NCBI GenBank assembly: GCA_949775045.1
Contig: OX459099.1
Coordinates: 1,334,501 to 1,398,500, forward strand
Source: Metridium senile
Lineage: Eukaryota > Cnidaria > Anthozoa > Actiniaria > Metridiidae
Direction of reading: 5' to 3'
DNA length: 64,000 nt
This document shows, piece by piece, positions 27,539 to 40,660 of the stretch. The position numbers and the translations under genes were made by a program. The number at the start of each line of letters is the position of its first letter. The stretch's first letter is position 1. The notes beneath the pieces were generated by a model. It did not search any database, had not been told where the DNA came from, and worked only from the letters and a program-made list of their open reading frames with translations.

Positions 27539-30500
27539 TCAGCAACTAGATGCAGTGATCTTCATGGCCACGTGGATATCTGACTTGGCGACAAGAAATG
27601 AGAGAAGTTCACCAGCTTGTCGAATCTCATTCATGGCACTAAAACAGAGATGGAAACGTTAAAGCAACTTTCAATTTCAATGCAATTATATTTCTGATAT
27701 ACTTATATCTAAAACTGATTAAAAGTAATAATACAATCGTCTCGTTTGTCGAGCAACAATTAGTATCGTTACACTGACCTTTGATAGTCAGCACCAACGA
27801 GGCTGGTCCCATTTACAGCAAGAATGCGATCTCCTAACCTTAGACGTCCGTCCTACGAACAAACAAATCAATTTATCAATCGATCATCCATTCTAGAACA
27901 CTGTATCAATGTCGATCATCCATTCTATATCAATGAATCGATATCGATCATTCATTCTAGAACACTGCATCAATGTTCATTCATTCTAGAACACTGTATC
28001 ATTATGGATCATCCATTCTAGAACACTGTACGCATGTATCAATGTCGATCATCCATTCTATATCAATGAATCAACGTTGATCATCCATTCTAGAACACTG
28101 TATCAATGTCAATCATCCATTCTAGAACACTGTATCAATGTCTTTTATCCATTCTAGAATTCTAGCTGTATCAATGTCAATCATCCATTCTATATCATTG
28201 AATCAACGTTGATCATCTATTCTAGAACACTGTATCAATGTCAATCATCCATTCTATATATCCTTGAATCAACGTTGATCATCCATTCTAGAACACTGTA
28301 TCAATGTCAATCATCCATTCTATATATCATTGAATCAACGTTGATCATCTATTATAGAACACTGTATCAATGTCAATCATCCTTTCTATATATCATTGAA
28401 TCAACGTTGATCATCCATTCTAGAACGGTGCATACCTGATCAGCTGCACCTCCTTCCACAAGAGTACGTACATAGATACCAGGTGATCTGAGAGGAGTGT
28501 ACTAAACAGAGAGAGATATCATTCATGTTAGATAGCTTATAGTTTAATACATAAATCTCTTATTCCCTCTGTCTCTTCTACTATTCGTCTCTTATTCTCG
28601 TTTTCCATTCTCTACTTTCCACTTTTTGCTATTCTTGATCTCCATTTGTCCAACTACTCCTTCTCGGCTTTCTCGTCCATTTTCCCTGTAGTCATTACTT
28701 CTGCTTCCCTGTTTCTCCTTTTCCTTTTCTCTCACTAAAGTTTTCTTTCTCTATTTTCTTTTCTTCTATTTTTCTGTCTTCTATTTCCCTTCCACCACTT
28801 CCCTCCTTTCCGTCCTGATCTACAAACTATAAAGCCATTAACGTGCAGGGAGTAGTGGTGTTGGATTAGTGCCGTCGGTTAAAGTTAGATATAGATAGAT
28901 GCACTTTATTAAAATAAATGACATAATTAAATATTAAGAGATTATTAACCGCCCGAGCGTGAGGTCTGTACGGGAAAATATCAGACCGAGGTCTTGACAG
29001 TACGGACCGAGCGCAGCGAGGTCTAGCTGTACAAAAAAGACCAAGGTCTGATATTTTTCCGCACAGACAGAACAAGCGAGGTTAATAAATCGTTTATTAT
29101 ATGGCTTTTTTCTTAGCGATGTACGAAATCGCAAATATTTTATTAATCTCTCATTGATGAATGAATAAAAATACATTAAACACACATTAAACTGGCTAAA
29201 AAACGCTTTGCAACTAGTATGAAAAGGCAAAACTTCAACAAAATATTAATTGCAATACTTTACAAGTTCTATTTTAATTTCCCAGTCTGAAAAAAATATG
29301 AAAATTGGACCGTTGTCATGATAACGGTCTGATATGGGAAAATATGAGACCGGAAATCAATCAGAGCGCGTGTACTATCGTAGCCATATAATAAAATATA
29401 TTATGGTACATTGAATAATTATTATAAGATAAAATATACTTGAATATATACATATTTACAAATATTCATGTTAACATACCAATCCATCAATCAATCCTAG
29501 TCCAATCCCTGTGTCCTTTTTCTCCAGTTCGACTATAAACACGTCATCTTGTCCATCATCACCGTCGCGCATGCCTTCTAGCTTACGATGAGATCTACTT
29601 CCTCCTTCTACGTCATCAGTCACATGACCTCGAATCAGTTCTTGTCTTTTGAGTTGGCTCATGAACGCAAGTGTGTCGTTGGCAATGTGATCGTTTTGTT
29701 CATTCTGAGTACATACAGATTTATGATTAATTTGGATATGAAAGTGACAGTGGCAGTGACAGTGTGACAGTGACAGTGACAGTGACAGTGACAGTGACAG
29801 TGACAGTGACAGTGACAGTGACAGTGACAGTGACAGTGACAGTGACAGTGACAGTGACAGTGACAGTGACAGTGACAGTGACAGTGACAGTGACAGTGAC
29901 AGTGACAGTGACAGTGACAGTGACAGTGACAGTGACAGTGACAGTGAAGGACAGAAAAAAAAATGAATAAGAAAAATTGGCTTCAAAAATTGAATCGAAT
30001 TGTCAAGATTTCGGCCTTTGTCAGATTATACGAAAGGCTGAAAGAAGCGTTTCATACCTTGAAGTGGCCACCACCACTATCATTATGTCCGTTCTCTTCT
30101 ACAACTGGAACGACCGATAAACCATCCATTGATTCCACAGACTGTTTCACATCAACCCATTTATTCCTATCAGCCTTGTACGAACTACTCTCCTTTCTAG
30201 CTGATTTAGAAATATTCTGATTCTCATCCCGCGGTGATGTCCCGAAACTCGAAACACTCGAGGCAGACGAGCCAATCGAACTCGTTCTGCCATGGAGACT
30301 CTCTCGAGGAGAATCAATCGACCTATCAGGGGCACGACCTCTTGGAGCCACTACTGGATGGGTACTTTCTGAAGAGGAGTTCCCGTGTTGTCTTAGATTA
30401 CGTGCTTTAACTGGACCATCTTCCCTCTTATGTCCCCTAGGAGTTGGTTGAGGGAATGTGTCACGTGGAGAACTTGAACCGGACGATTCGCGATAACGAG

Positions 30501-33500
30501 GAGTTGGTACTGGACGGTCAGCTGGGCGTGGATCGGGCTTGGGCGTGGCTCCTTCCCGACGCTCATTTCCATCGTGTTGCTTAGCAACCCTTGGAGGTTT
30601 TGCAGGACCTAGAAATGAGGACAGAAACATTGTTAAAAACGTCTATATTCATTCTGTCATTGAATTGCCTTAGTACAACGGTTAGTCCCTTTATTGTCTT
30701 TCTTTACGTAGTTTTACCAATGAACATAACTGATAGTGCACGCGCAGAATCAATACGCACAAACAATGCGTGCGAAACGTACATACGGTCTTTAATAGGG
30801 TTTACTTGATAGTAAGGTTACCATGCCAACAGTAGGTTCTTTTATATTAGTGTATATAAGTACTGATACCCCCCGCAAAACCTAACTATGATATTTGATA
30901 GGGTTTACATACCAATAGAAGGTTCCTTGACAGTAGGAACTTGAAAGTGTTCATCGTCAGTAGGTTTAGGTGTTCTAGGGCTGGGTGGCGAAACCATGAC
31001 AGACGGGACATCATCTAAATCGTCTAAGGACCCAACTCCTGAAGTCTCCAACGCTTCACTGCTGGTCGTAGAGATCACGGGCTCAACATGCTGAGCCATC
31101 TTTTTGGGTGATGTGACATTTCTTGGTTTGCTGAAACCCGACACTAGTAGGGAAAAACAACCATGAGCTGGTTTTGTACAAATGTCGCCATAATTCCTAA
31201 AGTCTGTTTCTTTACCAACGTTATCAGCATCACCATAATCTTATACATCATCATTCTTACTACCATCATCACCATCATCACTGTCATCATCATCACTTTT
31301 TTTCTTCATCGTTTGCATCATCATCATCATCATCACTATAATTATTAATCATTATCATCATCACCATCATCACCATCATCACTGTTACCACCTTCTTCAT
31401 CACTATCATCACCATCATCACCATCACTATAATTATTTATCATCATCACCACCAACACTGTCATCATCCCTTTCTTCATCATTGTCATTATCAATGTCAG
31501 CATTATCACTTTAATTATTAATTATTATCATCATCACATTCTTCATCATTATCATCACCATCATCATAATCACTTAAATTACTAATCATCATCACACCAT
31601 CATCACTGTCATCATCGTTATCATTATCATCACCATCATCATAATCACTTAAATTACTAATCATCATCACACCAGGATCACTGTCATCATCGTTATCATT
31701 ATTATCACCATCATCATAATCACTTAAATTACTAATCATCATCACACCAGCATCACTGTCATCATCGTTATCATTATCATCACCATCATCATAATCACTT
31801 AAATTACTAATCATCATCACACCAGCATCACTGTCATCATCGTTATCATTATCATCACCATCATCAGCAGTACACAGTATCACATACTTACCAGCACCGC
31901 AAGAGTTTCTGACCATATCAAGATACTGGTAGAATTTATCGTTCTCTGGTCCATGTTTCATATCAAACACAAAGGCACTGTTCGGTAGAGACAGGGGAGG
32001 GTGCTCCGAGAAACTCAACAATATATCAGCTGGAAACAAAAAAACAACATATTCACAATAAGAACAAAGTACGTTACATGTGTTATTATATATACTAGTT
32101 ATACAATGGTTTCGAGTGGCTTAACGTGGAATATCCCACTCGTCACTTGTATATTTTCTAGTATACACACACGAGCCTTCAGGCGAGTGTGTATGTAAAG
32201 GAAATACAAGTGACGATTGGGATATTCACGGTATGCCACGAGAAAACAGTGTAGAACTATTTTATCCATATGAAATAAAGAGAACCCGCAATGTCTCATG
32301 GGAAGAGGCAGTTGAATACCACCGAATATACAATCCATGGGTTTTCAAGCATTCTGATTGGCTGTATTTATAATATGTGGGATAATACGTTATATACGCC
32401 CATTTCAATAATCGTTGTTGCAGTCAAAGCTACAGCACACACTCTGTAGCCTGCAAAGGATGTTGGTATTTCTTATTTTGTTATCGATATATTTTAAATT
32501 ACTGACCAGTTCGCAGTGCAGGCTCTACTTCTTCAGGTGGCGGGAACCATCCACGAGGTCGAGATTTCCCGGCACCAAGTTGGTACTCCCCGAGGATTTG
32601 CTGGACTTGAGCAGCGTTTAACGCTGGAAAATCACGACGGATAGTCGTCCAGTCAGCCTATTGGTACATATATTACAGATAAATAATAATAGATAAAAAA
32701 CAATGGACCAGATAATGGACCAGATAATGTGCATTAATTGATTGATGGAAAAAATAAGCGAATATAGTGATATAATATATGAATGAATGAATGAATGAAT
32801 GAATGAATGAATGAATGAATGAATGAATGAATGAATGAATGAGGAAATCAGTGAGGTAATCTGGTGCACAATCGAATCAAAAGAATAAATACATTAAACA
32901 AAATAAGGAAATGTTTATTTTCAAAATATACACTTAAAATGTCACGCACATTTCCTTTTTTCTTTCTTCCTTTCGCTCTCTCTTTCTTTCTTTCTTTCTT
33001 TCTCTTTCTTTCTTTCTTTCTCTCTTTTTCTCTCTTTTTCTCTCTTTCATTCTCTTTATTTATTTCTTTCTTTCTCTCTCTCTTTCTCTCTCTCTCTTTC
33101 TTTAGTTGTATCCTTTACTTTCCCCTTAATTGCATATTGACGTACCTGTAGTAACTGTACTTTTGGTGTAGCCAGTAAGTCAGCTGCAGTTGATAACCTT
33201 GTCAGATAATGTACATACTCCTCTTGTAATTCGACCTGAGACGCCCAACCATCCAAAGCATCCAAGTTACCGCGAATTTGAGCACCTTTCGCCCATCGAT
33301 AGAACTTGCCACCAGCCCCTCTCTCCATCAGCGTGTTGAAGAGAGATGCGTTGGTAAAGAAGAACAAGTAACCAAATAGCTGATGAACGACGTCCTTGTG
33401 CACGTTGTATTTACACAGAGCCTTGTAGGTTTGTTGAAAGATGTTGATTACTATGTCGATTTCTTGTGGTCGCTTACTGCCGTCCGTGTCATCGTCATCG

Positions 33501-36500
33501 TATTGAAAGGGATTGGTGTCTAGTATGACGGGCAAGGCAACGTAGAGGACCTGTTACCAAATAAGGACATGAATTTGTAAACGATGGTGACGACAATGAC
33601 AATGATGCTGCTGATGCTGATGACTGATGGTGATAACGATTATCATGATGACAATGGTGATGATGATGATAATGATGATGATAATGATGACGATAATGAT
33701 GACTGATGGTGATAACGATGATCATGATGACAATGGTGATGATGATAATGATGACTGATGGTGATAACGATGATCATGATGACAATGATAATGATGACGA
33801 TAATGATGACTGATGATGATAACGATGATCATGACAAAAGCGATCATGATGAAAATAATGAATGATGATGATGATAATAATAACAATGACGATCATGATG
33901 ATAACGATGATGACTGATGATGACAGTGTTGGCGATGATGATGATGATAATGATAATTGATGATGACAATATGGTGATGTCTATAATGATAATGATGACT
34001 GATAATGATAACGATGACTGATAATGATAACGATGATGTTGATAATGATGATTGATGATGATGATAACGATGATGATGATGATGATGACAATGGTGATGA
34101 TAATGATAACGATGATAACGATGATGATGATAATGATGATAATGATAATAATTATTGATGATGATAACGATGATGATGATAATACCTTGGTCAGGTGATA
34201 CACTGTCTGCTGAAAGGTGTACATAACAACTTCCTCCAAGCAAACAAGCAATTCCTCGTCTGCATTGGTCAGCGGTTCTTCTACGTTTGTCTTGCTCGTA
34301 TCACCAAGGTAACGTGAGATGTTCTTTTCCAAGAAATGATGCATTTCTAAGCAGTTGGCCATCCAGAATAGGACAGGGTTTAGCTGAGGCAGCAAGTCAT
34401 TCATGGCTTTATCAGGAGGGGTATCCCTAGACAAAAAAACATGGTGTTAGATTACACCTAGGTTGATGGCGAGCTAGTCGAAGGCATTAAGTCAATTCTA
34501 TTTACTATACAATGAATGCACTGCAAAAACGGCTGAGTAGATACACCTCACTATATTGAGTTAATCATGCATTCGGGATGACACTTTATAGTGAGTTAAC
34601 CCAACCCGTATAGTGAGTAAAAGTTAAACTCGATATATTGAGGACATTGTACTCAATGGCCGTCTATATTTATGTCCACCCAATAATGAGTTGGTTTAAC
34701 CCACTATAATGTGTCATCCTGAATGCATGATTAACTCAATATAGTGAGGTGTATCTACTCAGCCGTTTTTGCAGTGTGCCAAGCAAAACGACGATCTCAA
34801 TGAATGCATTTATTATACCACGACTCAATACACCTTTTCACGGTTCGAATCGAACAGCATCAGCCTCGATATCATGTAATATATACTTAACAATTTGACT
34901 ACAGTCTGTGGAATTTTGAAGTGTTTCAATTAGCTTCAATTGTTTGATAATGTGTACATGTCTTAATTGCCGCAAGCTGTAGTCAAATTCTAAAGAATAT
35001 ATTACTCGCTATCCAGGCTGAGTTTGTAGGCAGGGGTGGATCCAGAAATGTTTCATGGGGTGTCCCAATTGCAAATGAAGGGCTCTTTTAAGGTGTTAGG
35101 GTGTGTCCGGTCCCTAAATGTCCTAAATAAAATAAGGGTAATTTCGGCGCTAGAGGGTGTCCGGTGCCTGAAGGGACACCCCCTAGATCCGCCCCTGGTG
35201 GACGTGAACCGTGAAATGGTCTAGTGACAGGCACTTCTCTGAATGTATTACAATCAATGTAGGGGTTGATTTGATAATTCTACAAATTTAATATAGCTTC
35301 GATCGTTAAAAGTCCACTTACTTCTCAATTGTATTCGACATTTCTGATGTCTTTTCCTGGGAAAATAAAAACATGATATGAAAAAATAATTCGAACAAAA
35401 AACAGAAGGAAACTGAGAGACTTAAAGTGTGGATAAAAACAATGTCACCGAGCTGTCCAGACTTACCCATACTATACTCTGTATCGAGTTTGATATCTTC
35501 AACATTAACTGCCTTGTTCTAGCCTCGGTGTGGTGTTTAGCGGAGTGCTCAATACACATCATTAACAAGTACGATGGCGTTAATTCGTACACATCTCGCG
35601 TCTCGGTGACATTGATAATCATGTCTAACAGGCGATCCTCATCATCGGCGGCGTATGCTAGTCGGAGCTGACGACCATCACCTTCATCCACAGTCGAATC
35701 GGACAAGATCGTGTCAGTTTCGGAAACACTTCGGCTAAAGGTTTGAGACATCTCGTGAAGTCGCTGTAAAGCTGTCATCCAATGAAGTTCAAGGGAGCTA
35801 TCAAGTACCTGTGTAGGGTCCTTAAACATGAATATGTAGTGCGTCCCTATAGAAATAAGGTCCCCAGGGGTCATTTTAATGGTCGATGTGATAGGTACTC
35901 CATTGATCTTAACTAAAGCATTCTTATTCGGTTCAAGGCAGACTACAAAATTGACCTCGCATTCATCTTCTAGATCCAAGTCTCCCTCGGTCTCAACTTT
36001 CTTACTTAATACACAGTGATGAGGCAGTACATCTGGTGAAAATAGGTTGATATCAGGATTATGCTCAGCATGTTCGTCGCCATGGGCAACCGTACCAGGT
36101 GCGTTACTATGACGACCAATAAGAGCAATAGTTTCGTCAAGTCTATGGTAGAGAAAGTCATCAGCGATGGCGTAACCTCGTATTAACAGTAAGTACGGCG
36201 TGTCTGTCGGTGGGAGGTAAGGAGACAAGACGACAGAGTTACGTGAAGAACTTCCTTCGTCAGTACCAAAGCTTTCATGGTGTGTAGGCAGCGCTATGCT
36301 TCGTTTAGTAGCCTCCTTAATTCCAGGAGGTAGTTTGACCTCTCGTACCGACGCAGCCTTGACCACCGCCACGCTACCTCGTGCTTGAAAGAAACTAGAC
36401 TCTTGCGTTTCACTCTTTTTCCTGAGTTCAAATCGCCTAGAGAACCCCGTGATGGGTTTCCATAATTGTTGAAGGACCAAAGGCTTTTCTTTATCTCCCA

Positions 36501-39500
36501 CAACACGAGAGTATTCTGTTATCCAATTCTCTGAGTCGGGTTGTTCTTTTTCATCTTCCTGCTTGCTCTCTTTATCTGAGTTAGTAAAATACCCAACGAC
36601 ATCGCACAATACATAGTCTTTAGCGTTGTAATTGTAGTCTAGTTTATATCTCTCTAAAGCCTCTTTTACGATTTCGTCAGCGTTTGTTAAATCAGTTGCT
36701 CGTACGCTCTTGTAGTTAGCACCAGGGCTTACATGACCACCAAAAACCTTCAAAACACCAGGTGCAAGGTGATTGGTTGACAGTTCAACATTCTTCTTGG
36801 CAGTACCGCCTTTCTTTAGCTTTAGTAAAGAACCAAAGGATCGTTTTCTCTGTCGTTTACCATGGCGTGCAGTCTTTGAATGGTGTGCACTACGATCATG
36901 GTGACCGTCAAAGAACATCCCTAACGCTACTCGTGGAGACTGCGCAGCCTTGAAGATGTTTTTACTGCGATCGCTATTCGCACTAGAAGGCCTTTCTTCT
37001 GATTGAAGTTTTCTTACTGATGATGGGGTTCCTTTGGTGGGCGAAAACCTACTGACAGGGGACCCCACGTGTTCTTTACTAGTTTGTATGGAACCGCTGT
37101 TTGTGCTTCCATCACTACCTACACTGCGCACGCTCGTTTGAGAAGAGTTCAAAGAACCTCTATTTGGTTCGGGTTGCCTAGCAACACCGTTTGGTTGCGT
37201 TGGTGATGACGGTAGTTTTTGTGCCGGTTTGTCGTATTCAAGACGTAAAACAAACCTCGGTGGTTGCCTAGCATTGAGAGCAATGTCCAAAGGGTTGTCC
37301 GATGGATCAAGGCATATCTCGTCAGCTGAAACACACAAAATACGAACATTAAATGCTCGTTGCTTTAAAATTAAATCTCAAGATGCGTTAAGAATGTAAA
37401 AATATAAATCAGATGTGATTTTTTTAGTACATTGTCACATGTAAAGTATAACCTTTTTTTTACTCCGACGAAGGGCTAAAGCTCGAACAACAGTATAAAC
37501 GGTTAAGTTAACAATTTTTACGGTGTTACAAATTTCATTCTATATTACATATCGTTTACACCTATTTCAATTAACGTTGTCCATCTGGAATGGTTGATCT
37601 GAGACCGACAGGAATTGTGGGAGTACATTAAATACCAAATACATTGTTTTAATCACACTTGAATGGTGCTGAATTATGGATAACAGTATTTCAGAAGTAA
37701 ACATTTTAATATTAAAATATTCGAGCGTGAATATAATAGTGTATTTGCAGGTTAACGAGCTCCCACAATTCCTATCGGTCTCAGATCGACCATTCCAGAT
37801 GGACAACGTTAATTGAAATAGGTGTATATGAAACACCGACGCAGCCTATACTAGTTTACTCGCTAGTTTTCATTCAAAGTATAACCACATATTAACATGT
37901 GAAATGTATAAACTGAACTGTAAAAAGAGGAATAAACAACCTTTGTACTTTAAGCATAATGGCTTGAGCCTATTTTAAAACGACTGCTCGTACTTTGAGC
38001 TGAAATAGCCTGAGAGCATACGATCCTTTTTCTCTCGGTTTGTTGTTGTTTTTGCGTCAATTTCTGGCTGCTTTGAGTTAGCGGTCATACATAGAGTATG
38101 ATTCCGAAAGTGTTACATCTAGAACTAGTATTCTTTCACAAAAGTATTTTAGCTAATTAGCTTTATCTACCGCTGTTATCATCTAAAGTATCAGTGGGTT
38201 TATATTCCTGTCACAAATACAAAGACGACTTCAACTATGCGTGATATCAATGATTGTATATGGGATTACAAAATAATCGTTTTTGTCATGTGTCTTTTGT
38301 AGTTTACATGCTTTCTGAGCTCAGGAGATCGGCTTGCCAAGGCTTGTCAAGTGCATGATAATCTAGGATCACACTAGAACGTACGTTACTGACTCTTGCG
38401 CGATCTACACTTGTTTGCGAAACTGACGGCTGATAAATTGAAATGAAAGTCTTACTCTTTTATTCCGACCAGGAGGGCTAAAGCTCGAAACGTCAGTGTT
38501 TTTTACGGTGTTTATAGAAATGAATGTTTTTATAGTGTACAGTTACCACCGTTCTAATATGTATATATATTTTATATGTATGTATTTATGTGTAGATAAA
38601 AACGTATTTAATCAATAACTCACACAACCTGTCGGCATACTTTACATATGCTCACCCATAACTAGTTTTCTAGCAACACTGACATGATAGCGCCATATGT
38701 AAACTGCATTAGTGTTACTGGTACTAACAACGGATATGAATAACGTCAGAAGCATTTAAACGTTTTACACGGTGTCTACAAAACCTTTGTTATTACAAAT
38801 TTTATTTTGTATGTTGATTTAATCACATATATGATAATTTAATAAAAGTTTTCGTGTTATGAGCGCGCTTGCCTAGAGGCATTAACCTTGTTTAATACCC
38901 AAGCAAAATCATATAACTGTTTCTTTTTTCACATAAACAGTCTTGACTTTCAAAACAGAAACTATGAATAAAAAACAATAGGAATTTCAATAAAGGTATT
39001 ATATATTTATATGTTGTATAGTGTTTATGTTAACAATATATCGCATATTGAAGTTATTAAATAAAAAGTCGGTAAAAATTGATGTAAATTGAGTTGAGCA
39101 GACTCAGAGAATCTGTGATTATATCAACGCTTAAGTGTGAACAGCGATTTTCAATTAAGACGCTCAATTAAGACGTTGAAATAACTTTGAACAATATGTG
39201 TATTAACAGTCATTAACATATAAACCACCAAGGCGACTAATTGTTCAAACTCGAAAGTTGTTATATTGTTTTAAATCTAAACATTTACACATAAGTATAT
39301 ATAAGAGTACACAATCTGGGAAAAACATGAAAGTATCAAAAATATGTTTTAAATACTGATTGGACAACAAAAATAATTATGAATTACAGAAGAGGAAAAC
39401 AATTATAAGTATAGTTACTCAAGAACTCGAGTTTCTTACTATTTAATAAAAGTGTTAAACTTCCTGAACGTTTTTAAGATCGATGCATTAATTAAAATCC

Positions 39501-40660
39501 GTCCTGAGGCTAAAAAACAGGTAAAAAAAGTCATTTACACGGACAATAAAACACGACATTATTCCAAATTACAGTCTAGAGGAAATTGTTAATGTTAAAT
39601 TGTGTGTCTAAGAGCAAAACTGGTGATATATAGTGGAAGGACAAACACTTCAACCAAGCTATGTAAAGAATGGAAGTTCGGTAAACAAGACAACCCATAT
39701 GACTACCATGAATTTTAATTTGCCATAAATATACAACGCTTTTTCTAATATTAAACAAGTATATCTCCATAAATCAAATTACTGTCTGCTTGATATAGCT
39801 CGTCTATTTTAGCTATCGATACTTGAAACAGGAGTTAAATTACTGATAGTATATATTTATAGTAGTAGTCGTAAAACCACGCTTACCTTCCCTTTCTTTG
39901 TCCGTAAATTCATCATGAATCTCATATAGTTTTGCTTTACGAACTAACGTAGATTGATCGAAATCTGGCTTGAATTTTGCGATCAAAGTCGGCAAAAGCT
40001 CTGAGACTAAAGTGCGGTTGTTTAGTCTGACAGCCTTGGTCAATTTTTCGTTACCATCTTCAAAATAAAACCTCAATGCTCCCTCGAAGTTCGAGTCCTA
40101 AAAAACAACAAACAATCGTCCAAATATGTTAATTGCCTTACAGTTAAATACAATATACAAATCAGTTTTTAAAAAGCTGAATTGCAATCCTTTTAGCGGT
40201 GTTTTGGAATTGTTGTCTTCGTTCTTACTCAAGCAGAAAGTTTTTCAAGTGTGTTTGGTACAATGACATTGTCTTGGTTATAATAAAAGTATTCATATCT
40301 ACACAAAAACATAGACTAACTACAACTAGCTGAACCAGAAAATCATCAAATGATTACAAGACTGAGTTAAAATGCCTTGAGATGAATCACTGAAAGTTTA
40401 CAAACCTCTTTCATAGCCAGGCGAAACGCGCCAAGATGATTTTTCTTATTGTAGTTGGCAATTTTGCCGGCCAGTTCTCGTTTATTCGCCGCCATTTCTG
40501 ATTCAGCATCAGCAGCATCATCATTCGTTTCAGAACTTTGTGCTTCTTCAGCGACTATTCTTAAATGTTCAAGTATTCTCGGGTCCGATAAAATATTAGA
40601 TGAAGATCGTTTCGAAAATAATCCTTCCAAGTCGGCAACATTTACGCCAGGGTCATCCAT
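27539..40660 (-). CDS. RADIL: RADIL-like Ras-associating and dilute domain protein, 14 exons, complete
   Basis: Rap/Ras effector linking small GTPases to cell adhesion and migration. Exons (minus): 40660-40406, 40097-39887, 37325-35467, 35356-35322, 34426-34186, 33550-33146, 32657-32507, 32029-31892, 31143-30913, 30608-30058, 29704-29480, 28501-28436, 27852-27779, 27638-27539. Phases all agree: 4542 nt, 1513 aa, longer than human RADIL (about 1075). Domains: first RA about 90-190 (ALRFYFED...LYEIHDEF...RFVLRL); basic Ser-rich linker; second RA about 345-460 ([10 protein letters not shown]...VLCDVVG...LVLQQLWKP); FHA about 530-660 ([28 protein letters not shown]); DIL about 705-1100 ([31 protein letters not shown]); disordered Ser/Pro region; PDZ about 1413-1500 ([25 protein letters not shown]). 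FHA, DIL and the second RA resemble RADIL/RASIP1. The N-terminus plus first RA resemble afadin. Afadin itself is the main alternative, but the DIL sequence favours RADIL. Confidence 0.93.
27880..28430. repeat. Minisatellite in RADIL intron, CATTCTAGAACACTGTATCAATG units
   Basis: More than ten copies of ATCATCCATTCTAGAACACT.. and CATCCATTCTATATCA(T/A)TGAATC, alternating in a 60-70 bp higher unit, between the last PDZ exons. Confidence 0.9.
28510..28830. repeat. Pyrimidine-rich low-complexity tract
   Basis: C/T-rich on the plus strand, hence purine-rich in the RADIL pre-mRNA. It lies immediately upstream of exon 12 in the intron. No gene seen. Confidence 0.6.
28941..29086. repeat. Foldback in RADIL intron
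   Basis: Arms ATTAACCGCCCGAGCG..GAGGTCTGT..GGAAAATATCAGACC and complement. A second imperfect palindrome (TTTATTATATGGCT / AGCCATATAATAAA, 29092-29395) surrounds the following 300 bp. Confidence 0.7.
29761..29946. repeat. (AGTGAC)n hexanucleotide microsatellite
   Basis: About 30 near-perfect hexamers 57-242 nt upstream of the exon 11 acceptor of RADIL. In the pre-mRNA it reads (CTGTCA)n, preceding the polypyrimidine tract. Confidence 0.95.
31230..31870. repeat. (ATC)n-rich array with a tandem unit of about 84 bp
   Basis: Triplet-rich DNA in the RADIL intron between exons 8 and 9. From about 31556 to 31866 it is organised in four copies of a longer unit containing CACTTAAATTACTAATCATC. Confidence 0.9.
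32113..32241. repeat. Foldback in RADIL intron 7
   Basis: Arms CGAGTGGCTTAACGTGGAAT..CACTTGTAT and an imperfect complement around a short inner palindrome (ACACACGAGCCT / AGGCGAGTGTGT). Confidence 0.7.
32780..33112. repeat. (GAAT)n microsatellite and CT-rich tract
   Basis: About 15 GAAT repeats (32780-32842), then an interrupted (TTTC)n/(TCTC)n tract (32945-33112), both in the RADIL intron between exons 6 and 7. Confidence 0.9.
33560..34185. repeat. (GAT/AAT)n trinucleotide array in RADIL intron 5
   Basis: About 620 bp of GATGATAATGATGAC-type repeats filling the intron between exons 5 and 6. His/Ile-rich open frames on the minus strand are artefacts. Confidence 0.95.
34519..34776. mobile_element. 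MITE with long CACTGCAAAAACGG ends
   Basis: Near-perfect inverted repeats of about 75 bp starting CACTGCAAAAACGGCTGAG and running through TTAATCATGCATTC, 258 bp in total, in a RADIL intron. Confidence 0.85.
35031..35197. mobile_element. Short MITE with CAGGGGTGGATC ends
   Basis: Ends CAGGGGTGGATCCAG and CTAGATCCGCCCCTG are inverted, with inner GGGTGTCC / GGACACCC. The termini resemble hAT-type MITEs (inference); no duplication of flanking bases was found. Confidence 0.6.
37461..37540. repeat. Dispersed repeat, GGGCTAAAGCTCG family, copy 1
   Basis: CTCCGACGAAGGGCTAAAGC followed about 40 nt later by TTTTTACGGTGTTACAAATT. Other copies at 38461-38514 and 41272-41350 keep the same order. Confidence 0.75.
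37557..37826. mobile_element. MITE with TA-flanked inverted ends of about 65 bp
   Basis: Arms begin TACACCTATTTCAATTAACG and continue through GTCCATCTGGAATGGT to GGAATTGTGGGAG, with the complement at the other end. The outermost bases are TA on both sides, compatible with a Tc1/mariner-type target (inference). Confidence 0.8.
38461..38514. repeat. Dispersed repeat, GGGCTAAAGCTCG family, copy 2
   Basis: A shorter copy with GAGGGCTAAAGCTCGAAACG then TTTTTTACGGTGTTTA. Confidence 0.7.

Larger units (their letters stand above)
37326..39886. other. RADIL intron 2
   Basis: A 2.56-kb intron containing one clear MITE (37557-37826) and two copies of a dispersed GGGCTAAAGCTCG repeat. The rest is AT-rich with nothing recognised. 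Confidence 0.55.

Noticed and set aside
29471..29986. Ser-Leu and Val-Thr repeat ORFs
   Set aside because: Translations of the (AGTGAC)n microsatellite joined to RADIL exon 11.
33495..34434. His- and Ile-rich ORFs
   Set aside because: Translations of the (GAT)n intron. Only the RADIL exon 5 part (34426-34186) is coding.
27539..40660. Afadin as the identity of the 14-exon gene
   Set aside because: The first RA fits afadin, but the second RA ([16 protein letters not shown]), the FHA and the DIL ([20 protein letters not shown]) fit RADIL/RASIP1 better, so RADIL-like is preferred.
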